Source: Litoreibacter roseus (GTDB lineage Bacteria > Pseudomonadota > Alphaproteobacteria > Rhodobacterales > Rhodobacteraceae). Taken from it: 64,000 nucleotides of DNA. The translations under genes and the position numbers were made by a program. Below the pieces are notes generated by a model, which saw only the letters and a program-made list of their open reading frames with translations, was not told the origin of the DNA and did no database searches. The stretch lies in assembly GCF_009811795.1 (NCBI RefSeq), contig NZ_BLJE01000002.1:1-64000 (forward strand). Reading direction: 5' to 3'. Shown in pieces: positions 34,293 to 43,954 of the stretch (within the stretch, counting starts at the first letter, position 1; each line of letters opens with the position of its first letter).

Positions 34293-35447
34293 ATGGTTGA
34301 GACCACTCCGGCGACGCGGCCGGCAAATCCGCGTTTTTCTTCGGGCCCTTGCGCCAAACCCCCCACATTTTCGCTCGACAAGCTGGCGGACGCCGCCTTG
34401 GGCCGCTCTCACCGGGCGGCAATCGGCAAATCCAAGCTGAAGAATGCGATCGAGCGCACCCGTGAGATCCTGGGCGTGCCTGCGGATTACAAGATCGGCA
34501 TCGTTCCCGCCTCCGATACCGGGGCCTATGAGATGGCCATGTGGTCGCTGCTTGGCGAGCGGCCAGTCGAGATGCTGGCATGGGAAAGCTTCGGATCCGG
34601 CTGGGTCACTGACGCGATGAAGCAACTGAAGCTGGACGCGAAGGTCACAACTGCCGAGTACGGCCAGATCGTTGATTTTGCCAACGTGAATTTTGACCAC
34701 GATGTCTGCTTCACATGGAACGGCACGACCTCGGGCGTTCGGGTGCCGTCAAAAGACTCTATTCCGGCGGAACGGGCGGGTTTGACGCTGTGTGATGCGA
34801 CATCCGCGGCCTTTGCAATGGACCTGCCGTGGGACCGTCTGGATGCCACGACCTTCAGCTGGCAAAAAGTGCTCGGCGGCGAGGCGGCGCACGGCGTTTT
34901 GATCCTCAGCCCCCGCGCTGTGGCCCGGCTGGAAAGCTACACGCCCGCGTGGCCCCTGCCCAAGATTTTCCGCCTGACCAAAGGCGGCAAACTGATCGAC
35001 GGCATTTTCGAGGGCGCCACGATCAACACCCCCTCCATGCTGTGTGTCGAGGATTACCTCTTCGCGCTTGATTGGGCCGAAAGTGTCGGCGGTCTGAAAG
35101 GACTAATCGCGCGTGCGGACGCAAATGCGGACGCCATAACCGCGTTCGTCGACGCGACCCCGTGGCTCGACTTTCTGGCTGAAGATCCGGCAACCCGTTC
35201 CAACACATCCGTCTGCCTGAAATTCAATGACAGCCGGATCACCGACGGCGCGACCTTTGCAAAGGCCGTCGCCAAGCGGCTTGAGACGGAAGGCGTGGCC
35301 TATGACATCGGCGCGTATCGCGATGCCCCCCCCGGTCTGCGGGTCTGGTGCGGTGCCACGGTCGAGACCGCTGACATTGAGGCGCTGTTGCCATGGATTA
35401 CTTGGGCCTTTGAGGCAGAGATCGCCGCACAGTCCCAGGCCGCCTGA
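34293..35447 (+). CDS. serC: Phosphoserine aminotransferase
   Basis: 384 aa PLP enzyme of serine synthesis. It starts [15 protein letters not shown] and has the PLP-lysine in [15 protein letters not shown] at about residue 195. AAGGA lies upstream of the ATG at 34293. It transfers the amino group from glutamate to 3-phosphohydroxypyruvate. It is followed 72 nt later by serA, with an 11-bp-periodic repeat in between. Confidence 0.96.
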   Translation: MVETTPATRPANPRFSSGPCAKPPTFSLDKLADAALGRSHRAAIGKSKLKNAIERTREILGVPADYKIGIVPASDTGAYEMAMWSLLGERPVEMLAWESFGSGWVTDAMKQLKLDAKVTTAEYGQIVDFANVNFDHDVCFTWNGTTSGVRVPSKDSIPAERAGLTLCDATSAAFAMDLPWDRLDATTFSWQKVLGGEAAHGVLILSPRAVARLESYTPAWPLPKIFRLTKGGKLIDGIFEGATINTPSMLCVEDYLFALDWAESVGGLKGLIARADANADAITAFVDATPWLDFLAEDPATRSNTSVCLKFNDSRITDGATFAKAVAKRLETEGVAYDIGAYRDAPPGLRVWCGATVETADIEALLPWITWAFEAEIAAQSQAA

Positions 35448-35448
35448 G

Positions 35449-35490
35449 GTCCGATAAAAGTCCGACGGAAGTCCGATAGATTTCCGAACC
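35449..35490 (+). repeat. Four TCCGA repeats with exact 11-bp period
   Basis: TCCGA starts at 35450, 35461, 35472 and 35483, exactly 11 bp apart. The first three are preceded by G. It fills most of the gap between serC and serA. It could be a regulator array on one face of the helix, or a short tandem duplication. Confidence 0.65.
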
Positions 35491-35519
35491 CAAATTCTCA
35501 TGAAAAAAGGAGCCCTGAG

Positions 35520-37115
35520 ATGGCCCCAAAAGTTCTCGTCTCCGACAAGCTGTCCGAAACCGCCGTCCAGATTTTCCGCGACCGGGGGATCGATGTCGAC
35601 TTCCAACCCGATCTCGGAAAGGACAAGGAAAGACTGCTGGAAATCATCGGGCAGTATGATGGTTTGGCCATCCGCTCGGCCACCAAAGCGACCGAAAAAC
35701 TGATCGCCGCAGCGGATAATCTTAAGGTCATCGGTCGCGCCGGGATTGGTGTCGACAACGTCGACATTCCTGCCGCTTCAAAGAAGGGGATCATCGTGAT
35801 GAACACCCCCTTCGGCAACATGATCACCACCGCCGAACACGCCATCGCAATGATGTTCGCCGTAGCCCGTCAGATCCCGGAGGCAAGCACCTCAACCCAC
35901 GCTGGAAAATGGGAAAAATCCCGTTTCATGGGTGTCGAATTGACCGGCAAGACGCTGGGCGTGATCGGTGCAGGCAACATCGGTGGCATCGTATGTGAAC
36001 GCGGCGTTGGCCTGAAAATGAAAGTGATCGCCTATGATCCGTTCCTCAGCGAAGAGCGCGCAGCCAAACTGGGTGTGACGAAGGTGGAACTGGACGAGCT
36101 GCTGACACGCTCTGACTTCATTACGCTGCACGTCCCCGCAACCGACAAAACGCGCGGCATGATCTCCGTCGAAGCCATCGCCAAGATGAAGAAGGGCGTG
36201 CGTATCGTGAACTGTGCCCGCGGCGGTCTGGTGGATGAAAGCGCGCTAGCCGAGGCATTGAAGTCGGGCCACGTCGCTGGCGCCGCCTTTGACGTATTCG
36301 AAGTGGAACCTGCAACCGAGAGCCCCCTCTTCAACCTGCCCAATGTCGTGGTCACCCCGCATCTTGGCGCGGCGACGACAGAGGCGCAGGAAAACGTGGC
36401 CCTGCAGGTAGCGGAACAGATGTCAGACTACCTTTTGACAGGCGCCGTCAGCAATGCGCTCAACATGCCATCGGTGACCGCCGAAGAGGCTGCCGTGATG
36501 GGCCCATGGGTCAAGCTGGCCGAGCATCTGGGTGCATTTATCGGGCAAATGACGGACGAGACGATCAAGGAAATTCAGGTGACCTACAACGGCTCCGTTT
36601 CCAAGATGAACCTCGAAGCGCTCAATTGTGCAGGTGTCGCGGGCATCATGAAGGCCACGAACCCGGACGTAAACATGGTGTCAGCCCCCGTGATCGCAAA
36701 AGAGCGTGGCGTGAAAATCAGCACAACGACCCAAGACAAGTCCGGCGTGTTCGAAGGCTACATCAAGATCAACGTCATCACGACAGACCGCGAGCGGTCC
36801 ATCGCAGGCACGGTCTTTTCCGACGGGAAACCGCGCTTCATCCAGATCAAAGGCATCAACATCGACGCAGAGATCGGGGCGCATATGGTCTACACCACCA
36901 ACAAGGACGTGCCCGGTATCATCGGGACGTTGGGCCAAACCATGGGCGAGAACGGCGTAAACATCGCGAACTTTACCCTCGGCCGGTCCGGTGCGGGGCA
37001 AGAGGCCATCGCGCTGCTGTATGTCGATGATAGAGTGCCAGAGCCGGTTCTGAAGAAGCTGGGCGACACCGGCATGTTCCAACAGATCCGCACGCTTCAG
37101 TTCGACGTCGCCTGA
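35520..37115 (+). CDS. serA: D-3-phosphoglycerate dehydrogenase
   Basis: 531 aa, the long form. The N-terminal 2-hydroxyacid dehydrogenase domain shows GRAGIGVDNVDI, then the NAD-binding GVIGAGNIGGIV, NCARGGLVDE and the catalytic VVTPHLGAATTEA. An allosteric substrate-binding domain and a C-terminal ACT domain (DVPGIIGTLGQTMGENGVNIA) follow. It makes 3-phosphohydroxypyruvate for SerC. Its stop overlaps the start of the following phosphatase gene (TGATG). Confidence 0.97.
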   Translation: MAPKVLVSDKLSETAVQIFRDRGIDVDFQPDLGKDKERLLEIIGQYDGLAIRSATKATEKLIAAADNLKVIGRAGIGVDNVDIPAASKKGIIVMNTPFGNMITTAEHAIAMMFAVARQIPEASTSTHAGKWEKSRFMGVELTGKTLGVIGAGNIGGIVCERGVGLKMKVIAYDPFLSEERAAKLGVTKVELDELLTRSDFITLHVPATDKTRGMISVEAIAKMKKGVRIVNCARGGLVDESALAEALKSGHVAGAAFDVFEVEPATESPLFNLPNVVVTPHLGAATTEAQENVALQVAEQMSDYLLTGAVSNALNMPSVTAEEAAVMGPWVKLAEHLGAFIGQMTDETIKEIQVTYNGSVSKMNLEALNCAGVAGIMKATNPDVNMVSAPVIAKERGVKISTTTQDKSGVFEGYIKINVITTDRERSIAGTVFSDGKPRFIQIKGINIDAEIGAHMVYTTNKDVPGIIGTLGQTMGENGVNIANFTLGRSGAGQEAIALLYVDDRVPEPVLKKLGDTGMFQQIRTLQFDVA

Positions 37116-37906
37116 TGATCTACGCCATCGGCGACATCCACGGTCAGGCGGCGCAGCTCGACAACGCGCTTGGCCTGATCGAAGCCGATGGCGGCCCCGA
37201 TGCCCCCATCGTATTTCTCGGCGACTACACGGATCGCGGACCTGACAGCAACGGCGTCCTCGAGAGGCTTATCGATGGTCAGGCCGAAGGTCGTCCGTGG
37301 ACTTTTATAAAGGGCAATCATGACCGCATGTTCGTCCGATTTCTGACCCAGGGCTGGGAAAATGATGACCGTATCTCTTCAGGTCTAAGCTGGCTCAATC
37401 CGCGCATGGGTGGCCTGATGACCCTTGCGTCCTATGGGGTCGGGGACGGGACAGGCGCTGCGTTTCTGAAGGACAGGCAGAAGGTTGAGAAGCTGTCGTC
37501 TGTCACAATCGACGGCACCCCGCACTCGATGCAGGAGCTGGTCTCAAAAGCGCGGAACAGCGTACCGGAAAGCCATATCCAGTTCCTCGACACGCGCCCG
37601 CTTGTACACCAGCACGGCGATCTCACATTCGTTCATGCTGGTATCAGACCAGGGATCCCCTTGACGGATCAGGATGAGGATGACCTTGTCTGGATCCGCA
37701 AGGAATTTATTGAGGACGACCGCGATCATGGCACCCTGATCATCCACGGCCATACGGCACTGGATCATCCGGTCAACTACGGTAACCGGGTCAATCTGGA
37801 CGGCGGGGCGGGATATGGGCGACCGCTCATCCCGGCTGTGTTCGAAGGACGGGACTGCTGGCTTCTGACGGAACCGGGCCGCCTTGCCCTCAATCCTTGC
37901 GGATAA
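37115..37906 (+). CDS. Serine/threonine-type metallophosphatase
   Basis: 263 aa of the PPP/calcineurin group: YAIGDIHGQ at the start, FLGDYTDRGPDS at about 30, FIKGNHDRM at about 65, and the C-terminal HGHTA. Bacterial members act on phosphoproteins or dinucleoside polyphosphates. It begins in the serA stop codon (TGATG), so it is translationally coupled to serine synthesis. It overlaps the convergent repeat-protein gene by 17 nt. Confidence 0.9.
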   Translation: MIYAIGDIHGQAAQLDNALGLIEADGGPDAPIVFLGDYTDRGPDSNGVLERLIDGQAEGRPWTFIKGNHDRMFVRFLTQGWENDDRISSGLSWLNPRMGGLMTLASYGVGDGTGAAFLKDRQKVEKLSSVTIDGTPHSMQELVSKARNSVPESHIQFLDTRPLVHQHGDLTFVHAGIRPGIPLTDQDEDDLVWIRKEFIEDDRDHGTLIIHGHTALDHPVNYGNRVNLDGGAGYGRPLIPAVFEGRDCWLLTEPGRLALNPCG

Positions 37907-39464
37907 CTCCTGTAATCGCGGCGGCGCCCAAAGCCGTGACGATCCAACCAATCGCCATGGCAACCCATCTCAGCCACCATCCAATCTGCCCTAACGGCGA
38001 GCGGGACGTGGAGGGGGACCATGCATTCTCCTGCCCTAATGAAACCAGTGGAATCACTAGATCAGCCGCATAGGCAAAACTGTTGAATGTCTCCCAATCC
38101 TGACCGGCCTGTCCCGGCGACGCCCAATAGGCACCGGGATTCTGAGGGTAGGTCTCTGTTGCCTCAATCCAGCCTTGCGAAACAAGGATCGGGGCTGAGT
38201 TAGGGGCCATGTCACCCGCGTTCCACGTCTTTTGGAAGAACAGGCCCAGGGCGACAATCAGAGCGATTGCAACGACCAGCGACCGCCCTGGCCTGTAGCC
38301 ATACCCGATGGTCCAGCGCAGTAATGCATCGACCAGCCAAGCAATCCCACGCCAAAGGGGTGAGACACCGCGCACCGCCAGCATCCGTCGACTTTCCGCC
38401 TGCAAAAGCGTTTCCTTGGTCATCAGCACCATGCGGGCATCGTCGCGGTGCCCCAATGTGATCAGCACATTCGCCAATTGCTCATAGGGCTGTGCCACGA
38501 AAGGCATATCCGCAGGACGCCGCGCAAGCCAATCCAGCCGAGATCGAATATTGGTGTCCGCATGTCGAGAAAAGTCGCCATACTTGAACCCGTCTAAACG
38601 AATTGGATAGGCGGCACCCGGTCCCTCAGGCTCATCCTTCAGCCGCGCGACTTCGGCACCCGCCAGGTTTACGATGCCCTTCGTGATCTGGTTGTCCTGC
38701 AAATAGAGGATGCCACCGATCCGTGCGCGGGCAAGGCTAAGCGCCATATCGCGGCCATGCTCTTCGGTGGCGCCGAAGATCGGTGTGCCGATCACCTCAT
38801 CCGGCAGGGTGATAGCGGTGTTGGAGACGAAGAAGTCATGATCAATCCGAGCAGACGAAAAGAACAAAAGCCCCTGCGCTGTTAAAGTGGTGACAGTGTC
38901 CGAATACGGGTAGTTGCCTAAGAAAACCGAGCCCTCGACCCGCAATGACGGTGCAAAAATGGCGTCCTGCCCCGAACTGACGAGCGTGGCATCGCAAATT
39001 TGCAGGTCACCGGACACTCGCGCACCCGCGAGGCTAATCTCGCCCGCTACATAGCTGCCGGATCGAATGAAAACCGATCCCGCAAAAGAGGTGTTGTCCG
39101 CCGAGATGTCCGTGGCCGTGCAACCCGAAAGATAGAGGCCGCGCACCTTTGCGTTCACTAGATTCAGCGGTCCGGCCAGCTTACAGTTGGAAAACGAGAT
39201 ATCGCGGCTGCAATCGCACCCCTGCAGATCGAGAGAGCCGGAAATCCACGCACCCCGCAGGCGGATGCCCTTATCATGAAGCCGAATATCGTTGCAGTGA
39301 TCCAGCAGAATGAAACGGATAAGATCAGCTCGGACAATGCGGTCATCTTGCGCACTCTGAGGCAGATCACCGTCGCCAATACTGGTACGGTTTTCCCCCT
39401 CCGCCTCATCGATCAATCGCTGTTCGGCGACGGAAAATGGCTCGAAATCGCTAAGACCACTCAT
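37890..39464 (-). CDS. Large membrane-anchored repeat protein, function unknown
   Basis: 524 aa. Residues about 60-300 form a repetitive beta-helix-like region with pentapeptide-like turns (GAWISGSLDLQGC, then NAKVRGLYLSGC, then GARVSGDLQICDA). The C-terminal third has membrane segments near residues 395-415 and 495-515 (SLVVAIALIVALGLFF, then GWIVTALGAAAITGV), with a Trp-rich stretch between. No enzyme motif is seen. It resembles proteins annotated as membrane-associated oxidoreductases, but I see no cofactor-binding sequence to support that name. Confidence 0.7.
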   Translation of the reverse strand: MSGLSDFEPFSVAEQRLIDEAEGENRTSIGDGDLPQSAQDDRIVRADLIRFILLDHCNDIRLHDKGIRLRGAWISGSLDLQGCDCSRDISFSNCKLAGPLNLVNAKVRGLYLSGCTATDISADNTSFAGSVFIRSGSYVAGEISLAGARVSGDLQICDATLVSSGQDAIFAPSLRVEGSVFLGNYPYSDTVTTLTAQGLLFFSSARIDHDFFVSNTAITLPDEVIGTPIFGATEEHGRDMALSLARARIGGILYLQDNQITKGIVNLAGAEVARLKDEPEGPGAAYPIRLDGFKYGDFSRHADTNIRSRLDWLARRPADMPFVAQPYEQLANVLITLGHRDDARMVLMTKETLLQAESRRMLAVRGVSPLWRGIAWLVDALLRWTIGYGYRPGRSLVVAIALIVALGLFFQKTWNAGDMAPNSAPILVSQGWIEATETYPQNPGAYWASPGQAGQDWETFNSFAYAADLVIPLVSLGQENAWSPSTSRSPLGQIGWWLRWVAMAIGWIVTALGAAAITGVIRKD

Positions 39465-39482
39465 GCCTAAGGCGTGGCACGC

Positions 39483-39671
39483 TCAAGATTTTCGCGCAAG
39501 CTCCAAGGCCTTTTTCAGAACAGCAAGGTCACCAATGTGGTTCGCAAGTATCAGGATCAAACGTGCGTTGAGTGCATGGCTTTCCGCCTCGCTCAATCCT
39601 TTGTGCACCGAAAGAAGGTCAGCATAGAACCCGTCGTGATCCTGTAAATTTGGCTCGGTCACCAACGTCAT
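39483..39671 (-). CDS. DUF2783 family protein
   Basis: 62 aa helical protein (MTLVTEPNLQDHDGFYADLL), matching the DUF2783 family, which is found in homogentisate gene clusters. It has no known activity. Its start overlaps the stop of the FAD monooxygenase gene by ATGA, suggesting the two act together. Confidence 0.8.
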   Translation of the reverse strand: MTLVTEPNLQDHDGFYADLLSVHKGLSEAESHALNARLILILANHIGDLAVLKKALELARKS

Positions 39672-41200
39672 AGCTGACCCCGCATCAGCGCGTCTTTGGC
39701 GGCGGCGATCGTTTGGCTGTCCGCCGACACCCAGCGGGCCGCAATGACCTGATCCGGCCGGACCAGATAGATACAGCTATCCGCTTCACCCAAGTAGCGC
39801 CGCTGCATATGTTCATTCAATTCAGGTACAAATGCCCCCTCCGGCGCGCAGCCTATGGCCATCACCGTGACATCCCGAAAATGATCCATGAGCCAGCCAT
39901 CCCCTTGGGGGGCGTCCGGCGCGACCAGACCGGGGTGCGAGATTTCGGGCAAACGTCCGTCATCGGGCGCAACATTCGGGTACGCGCACGGCCGTGACAA
40001 GCGGCCGGAATTGACCCAGCCGCGTGCAAAACCCGCCGTTTTCGCCAATGTCAGTGTCTGATCACGAAACAAGCGCTCTATTCCGTCATCGGGGGTCATG
40101 AACTTCGTCGCGCGGGTCGAGTTCGCAATATTCTCATCGGTCGCGATTTGACGCTCGCTGTCATAGGTCTCAAGCAACCCGGTGTCGCCGCCCCGCACGA
40201 CCGCGGCCAGCTTCCAGCCCAAGTTGTCGACGTCCTGCATCCCGCCATTGCCGCCCCGCGCACCGAAGGGTGAAACAACATGAGCACTGTCACCCACGAA
40301 AATCACGCGATCGTGCACGAAACGCTCCAGCCTACGGCACTGGAATGTGTAGACGCTGACCCAATCCAGCCGGAAATCGCTGTGGCCGACAACCCTTTCG
40401 ATGCGAGGGATCACGACCTCCGGTTTCTTTTCGTGGTCGGGATCCGCGTCCCACCCAAGCTGCAGGTCGATCCGGTAGATGTTGTCGGGTTGTCGGTGCA
40501 GCAGCGCGGACTGCCCTTCGTGGAACTCCGGCTCGAACCAGAACCGGCGCTCTGACGGGAAATCTGCCTCCATCTCGATATCGGCAATCAGGAAGCGGTC
40601 TTCGAACAGTTCCCCGTCGAACTCCAATCCCATCATCTTCCGAATGGGGGAGCCCGCACCGTCGCAGGCCAAAAGGTAGTCCGCCGCAAGTGTATAGGCA
40701 CCGTCTGGCGTTTCGATCTCGACCTGTGCGCTATCTGCCGTCTGGGAGAGATCCGTCACCTTATTCTTGAACCGCAGATCGATCAGTGGGCTCTGTTGCG
40801 CAGCTTCGACAAGGTACTGCTCGACATAGTACTGCTGCAGATTGATGAAGGCCGGCATCTTGTGGCCGTCTTCCGGCAACAGGTCAAAGTTGAATACTTC
40901 CTCGGCCCCATGATAGGTGCGCCCGACTTTCCATGTCACACCTTTCGCCAACATCCGCTCTGCGATGCCAAGGCGATCAAAGATTTCGAGTGACCGTTTG
41001 GACCAGCAAATGGCCCGTGATCCGATCGACACAACGTTGTTATCGTCCACCACAACGCTCGGGACATCGTGGCGCGCCAGTTCGAGCGCCGCCGCAAGGC
41101 CGATGGGACCTGCGCCGACGATAACAACCTTATGACGTGGCTCATTTGCCGTTAGACCCGGAGGCGGTGTAAATTCGAAAGGTTGATAGTCATAAGCCAT
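39668..41200 (-). CDS. FAD-dependent aromatic monooxygenase
   Basis: 510 aa of the phenol hydroxylase / MhpA-like group. The FAD-binding VIVGAGPIGLAAALELAR is at about residue 20, and the second signature FVGDSAHVVSPFGARGGNGG at about 295. These enzymes hydroxylate aromatic rings using NAD(P)H. The genetic linkage to homogentisate dioxygenase suggests a hydroxyphenylacetate-type or related substrate, but this is an inference. The ATG at 41200 is chosen (MAYDYQPFEF); the in-frame extension to 41572 runs through neighbouring genes. Confidence 0.85.
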   Translation of the reverse strand: MAYDYQPFEFTPPPGLTANEPRHKVVIVGAGPIGLAAALELARHDVPSVVVDDNNVVSIGSRAICWSKRSLEIFDRLGIAERMLAKGVTWKVGRTYHGAEEVFNFDLLPEDGHKMPAFINLQQYYVEQYLVEAAQQSPLIDLRFKNKVTDLSQTADSAQVEIETPDGAYTLAADYLLACDGAGSPIRKMMGLEFDGELFEDRFLIADIEMEADFPSERRFWFEPEFHEGQSALLHRQPDNIYRIDLQLGWDADPDHEKKPEVVIPRIERVVGHSDFRLDWVSVYTFQCRRLERFVHDRVIFVGDSAHVVSPFGARGGNGGMQDVDNLGWKLAAVVRGGDTGLLETYDSERQIATDENIANSTRATKFMTPDDGIERLFRDQTLTLAKTAGFARGWVNSGRLSRPCAYPNVAPDDGRLPEISHPGLVAPDAPQGDGWLMDHFRDVTVMAIGCAPEGAFVPELNEHMQRRYLGEADSCIYLVRPDQVIAARWVSADSQTIAAAKDALMRGQL

Positions 41201-41202
41201 CG

Positions 41203-41400
41203 CTACTTCATCCTTCTCAATTGCCAGATGCTCCAGATCGCCGTGCCGCCAAAGAAAGCACCGGCGATGCCTACGATCTCTACGGCCGCGATGCCGCCAA
41301 TGCCTCGGTACAGCACCGCGAAGATCATGAGGCCCAGGCCGATCAGACTGAAGCAGAGTCTGAAGATGATCTCCCCGCGTGGCGGTCCAAACTGATTCAT
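41203..41400 (-). CDS. Small two-helix membrane protein
   Basis: 65 aa. Two hydrophobic segments (IFRLCFSLIGLGLMIFAVL and IAAVEIVGIAGAFFGGTAIW) are separated by a short loop, with a basic C-terminus. It lies between the MBL-fold gene (ATGA overlap) and the FAD monooxygenase gene (2-nt gap), so it belongs to the aromatic operon. A role in uptake or membrane anchoring is possible but not shown. Confidence 0.75.
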   Translation of the reverse strand: MNQFGPPRGEIIFRLCFSLIGLGLMIFAVLYRGIGGIAAVEIVGIAGAFFGGTAIWSIWQLRRMK

Positions 41401-42347
41401 CCCTGCAATGCGTCCCACATTTCCTTGTCTCGCGCGGCGGTCCAGATGCGGGGCGTATCGATACCCCGCGCTTCATCATATGCCCGCGCGACGTTGAACG
41501 GCAGGCAATGCTCATAAATCGCGTAGTCCGAGAACTTCGGGTCGCATTCCGCCCGGACAGCATCCCACGCATCTTTCAAACTTCCGCCGCGCGCTGCAAC
41601 TTTCGCGGCGGGGCGGTATGTGCTCTCGAGAAAATCTCTGGTCGACGAAATCGCAGCGGCGACCATCTCTTCACCCACCAGTGCATCGCCGCGACCGGGC
41701 GCAATCGACTTGGGCTCAAACGACGCGACGGCGTCAAGCGTGTGCTGCCAGTCGCTGAAATGCCCGTCACCACAATAGCAAGCGGAGTGGTATTCGACGA
41801 TATCACCCGTAAACATCACCTCCTGATCGGGCACCCAGATCACGGCATCCCCGGCTGTGTGCGCGCGGCCCAGATGCATGATATCGACGCGACGATTGCC
41901 CAGATAGACCGTCATCGCATCCGAGAACGTCGTCGTAGGCCAAGTCAGACCCGGAATGCTTTCATGCCCCTCAAAGAGGCGCGGGAACCGTTCAAATTCG
42001 CTGTCCCAATCCTCTTGCCCACGCTCGACGACCATGGCCCGCGCGGTGTCGGACATGATGATCTGATCGGCGTTGTAGGCGGAGGCGCCCAAGACACGCA
42101 CGGCGTGGTAATGCGTCAGCGCAAGGTGAGAGATCGGCTTGTCCGTGACGCCCCGCACACATTCGATTACCTTGTTGGCCAAACGCGGCGTCGCCTGCGC
42201 CTCGACGATCATTACGCTGTCATCACCGATGATCACGCCGGAATTCGGGTCGCCTTCGGCAGTAAACGCGTAAAGCCCGTCTCCCACCTCGGTGAAACTC
42301 GTGGTTTTTTCCGCCATGTCGCCCGCGCTTGCGAAAGCCTTGGACAT
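41397..42347 (-). CDS. MBL-fold protein with a changed metal motif
   Basis: 316 aa with the metallo-beta-lactamase fold. Strong landmarks are VIVEAQATPRLA, GDAVIWVPDQEVMFTGDIVEY and a final SIAPGRGDALV region. The canonical THxHxDH box reads THYHAVR here, so the conserved Asp and the third His are replaced by Val and Arg. It may bind one metal or use another ligand. It is the first gene of the short operon with the small membrane protein, FAD monooxygenase and DUF2783 gene. Confidence 0.85.
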   Translation of the reverse strand: MSKAFASAGDMAEKTTSFTEVGDGLYAFTAEGDPNSGVIIGDDSVMIVEAQATPRLANKVIECVRGVTDKPISHLALTHYHAVRVLGASAYNADQIIMSDTARAMVVERGQEDWDSEFERFPRLFEGHESIPGLTWPTTTFSDAMTVYLGNRRVDIMHLGRAHTAGDAVIWVPDQEVMFTGDIVEYHSACYCGDGHFSDWQHTLDAVASFEPKSIAPGRGDALVGEEMVAAAISSTRDFLESTYRPAAKVAARGGSLKDAWDAVRAECDPKFSDYAIYEHCLPFNVARAYDEARGIDTPRIWTAARDKEMWDALQG

Positions 42348-42404
42348 ATTCTTGACCCCTTTTCGGTTTTACAAAACTGCCACTTATGTGTTTGAGACGC
42401 CAGC

Positions 42405-42965
42405 ATGACTAGAAAAGCCCTGCCCTATTGGATCACCTTCGGTGTGATCGTCGCCACCGCCGCCATCTTGTTGTGGATGGGACGTATTCCGATGTGCAAA
42501 TGCGGCTACATCAAGTTGCTGCATCTGGAAACAATGAGTTCCGAGAATTCCCAGCACATTGCCGACTGGTACACCCCCAGCCATCTGCTGCACGGCTTCA
42601 TATTCTACGCGATCCTGTGGGCCGTCGCGCAACGCATCACTGTAGGCTGGCGTCTGGTCATCGCGACACTGGTCGAAGCCGCATGGGAGATTGCTGAAAA
42701 TACGGATGCCGTTATCAATCGATACCGCGAAGTGACCATCGCGCTGGATTACTACGGCGACAGCGTCCTGAATTCTGTTTTCGACATTCTGGCGATGCTT
42801 CTGGGGTTCTGGCTTGCCCTTCGATTGCCGGTCTGGGCCAGCGTCGCCATCGTCATCATCGCAGAAGTCGTGGTGATGTACTTTATTCGCGATGGCTTGG
42901 CGCTGAACGTGATCATGCTTCTTTATCCGCTGGATATCATCCGGGAATGGCAGGCAGCAGGATAA
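42405..42965 (+). CDS. DUF2585 family membrane protein
   Basis: 186 aa with about five hydrophobic helices. The conserved RIPMCKCGYIKLLHLETMSS and NSQHIADWYTPSHLLHGFIF stretches place it in the DUF2585 (UPF0314) family. Function is unknown. It sits on the opposite strand inside the homogentisate cluster and ends 2 nt before the end of the FAH-like gene. A palindromic CACTTATGTG lies upstream near 42380-42392. Confidence 0.85.
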   Translation: MTRKALPYWITFGVIVATAAILLWMGRIPMCKCGYIKLLHLETMSSENSQHIADWYTPSHLLHGFIFYAILWAVAQRITVGWRLVIATLVEAAWEIAENTDAVINRYREVTIALDYYGDSVLNSVFDILAMLLGFWLALRLPVWASVAIVIIAEVVVMYFIRDGLALNVIMLLYPLDIIREWQAAG

Positions 42966-42967
42966 GC

Positions 42968-43924
42968 TCACAGCGCGCGCGCCGATTGGTCAATTGTTCC
43001 AAAGATCGAGCGGCCGGAGGCGTCTTCCATCCAGATTTTTACGTTGTCCCCAGGCTGCATGAATTCGGTGACGGCTGCACCTGTCTCAAAGGTCTCGATC
43101 ATCCGTTGCTCGGCGATACAGGAATACCCCGCGCCGCCTTCACTCACAGGTTTTCCGGGACCGCCGTCCAGCTTGTTTGACACTGTTCCAGACCCAATGA
43201 TTGTACCGGCCGCCAGATGTCGCGTTTTGGCCGCGTGGGCGATCAGTCTGGGAAAATCGAATGTCATGTCGATGCCCGCATCGGTCCGGCCAAACGGCTT
43301 TCCGTTGAAGTCGACATATACTGTCCCTGACATCCTTCCATTACCCCACCCCGGCAATTCGTCGGGCGAAACAGCAACAGGCGAGAAAGCACAGGCGGGT
43401 TTAGATTGAACGAAGCCAAAGCCTTTCCCCAGTTCGCCCGGGATGAGGTTCCGCAGCGAAACATCGTTGCAAAGCATCACGAACCGGATTGCACTCGCGG
43501 CCTCTTCCAGCGATGCGCCCATCGGGACCGGGCCGGTGATCACGGCGATCTCAGCCTCGAAATCGATCCCCCAAGCTGGGTCACCCACTATGTCGTCGCC
43601 TGGCGCAAGGAACCCGTCCGAGCCGCCTTGGTACATGAGAGGGTCGGACCAAAAGCTCTCGGGCATCGCAGCCCCACGCGCTTTTCGCACCAGTTCGACG
43701 TGGTTCACATAGGCCGATCCGTCGAGGAACTGATACGCCCGCGGCAAAGGTGACACACAATCGGATGCATCAAAGTTGTGCCAGTCCGCATCTGCACCAA
43801 AATTCCCTGTATCCAACGCGGCCTGAAACGTTCCCGCCTTCAGCGGACGACAGGTGCTCAGATCGTCGCTCACCTCGACCAACCCGCCGTCCGGGTTGGC
43901 AGATTTCAGGGTCGCCAGCCTCAT
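42968..43924 (-). CDS. Fumarylacetoacetate hydrolase family protein
   Basis: 318 aa of the FAH superfamily: PLMYQGGSDGFLAPGDDI, then DFEAEIAVITGPV with the conserved metal-binding Glu residues, and later SGTVSNK with GAGYSCIAEQRM. It probably performs the last step of homogentisate breakdown, fumarylacetoacetate to fumarate and acetoacetate, or a related cleavage. It lies 30 nt after hmgA. Confidence 0.9.
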   Translation of the reverse strand: MRLATLKSANPDGGLVEVSDDLSTCRPLKAGTFQAALDTGNFGADADWHNFDASDCVSPLPRAYQFLDGSAYVNHVELVRKARGAAMPESFWSDPLMYQGGSDGFLAPGDDIVGDPAWGIDFEAEIAVITGPVPMGASLEEAASAIRFVMLCNDVSLRNLIPGELGKGFGFVQSKPACAFSPVAVSPDELPGWGNGRMSGTVYVDFNGKPFGRTDAGIDMTFDFPRLIAHAAKTRHLAAGTIIGSGTVSNKLDGGPGKPVSEGGAGYSCIAEQRMIETFETGAAVTEFMQPGDNVKIWMEDASGRSIFGTIDQSARAL

Positions 43925-43954
43925 ATGCCAGCCCGCCTCTTGTCGCCCATTGCC

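Noticed and set aside
41201-41572. N-terminal extension of the FAD monooxygenase frame
   Set aside because: It overlaps the small membrane protein and the MBL-fold gene, and the flavin fold begins normally at 41200.
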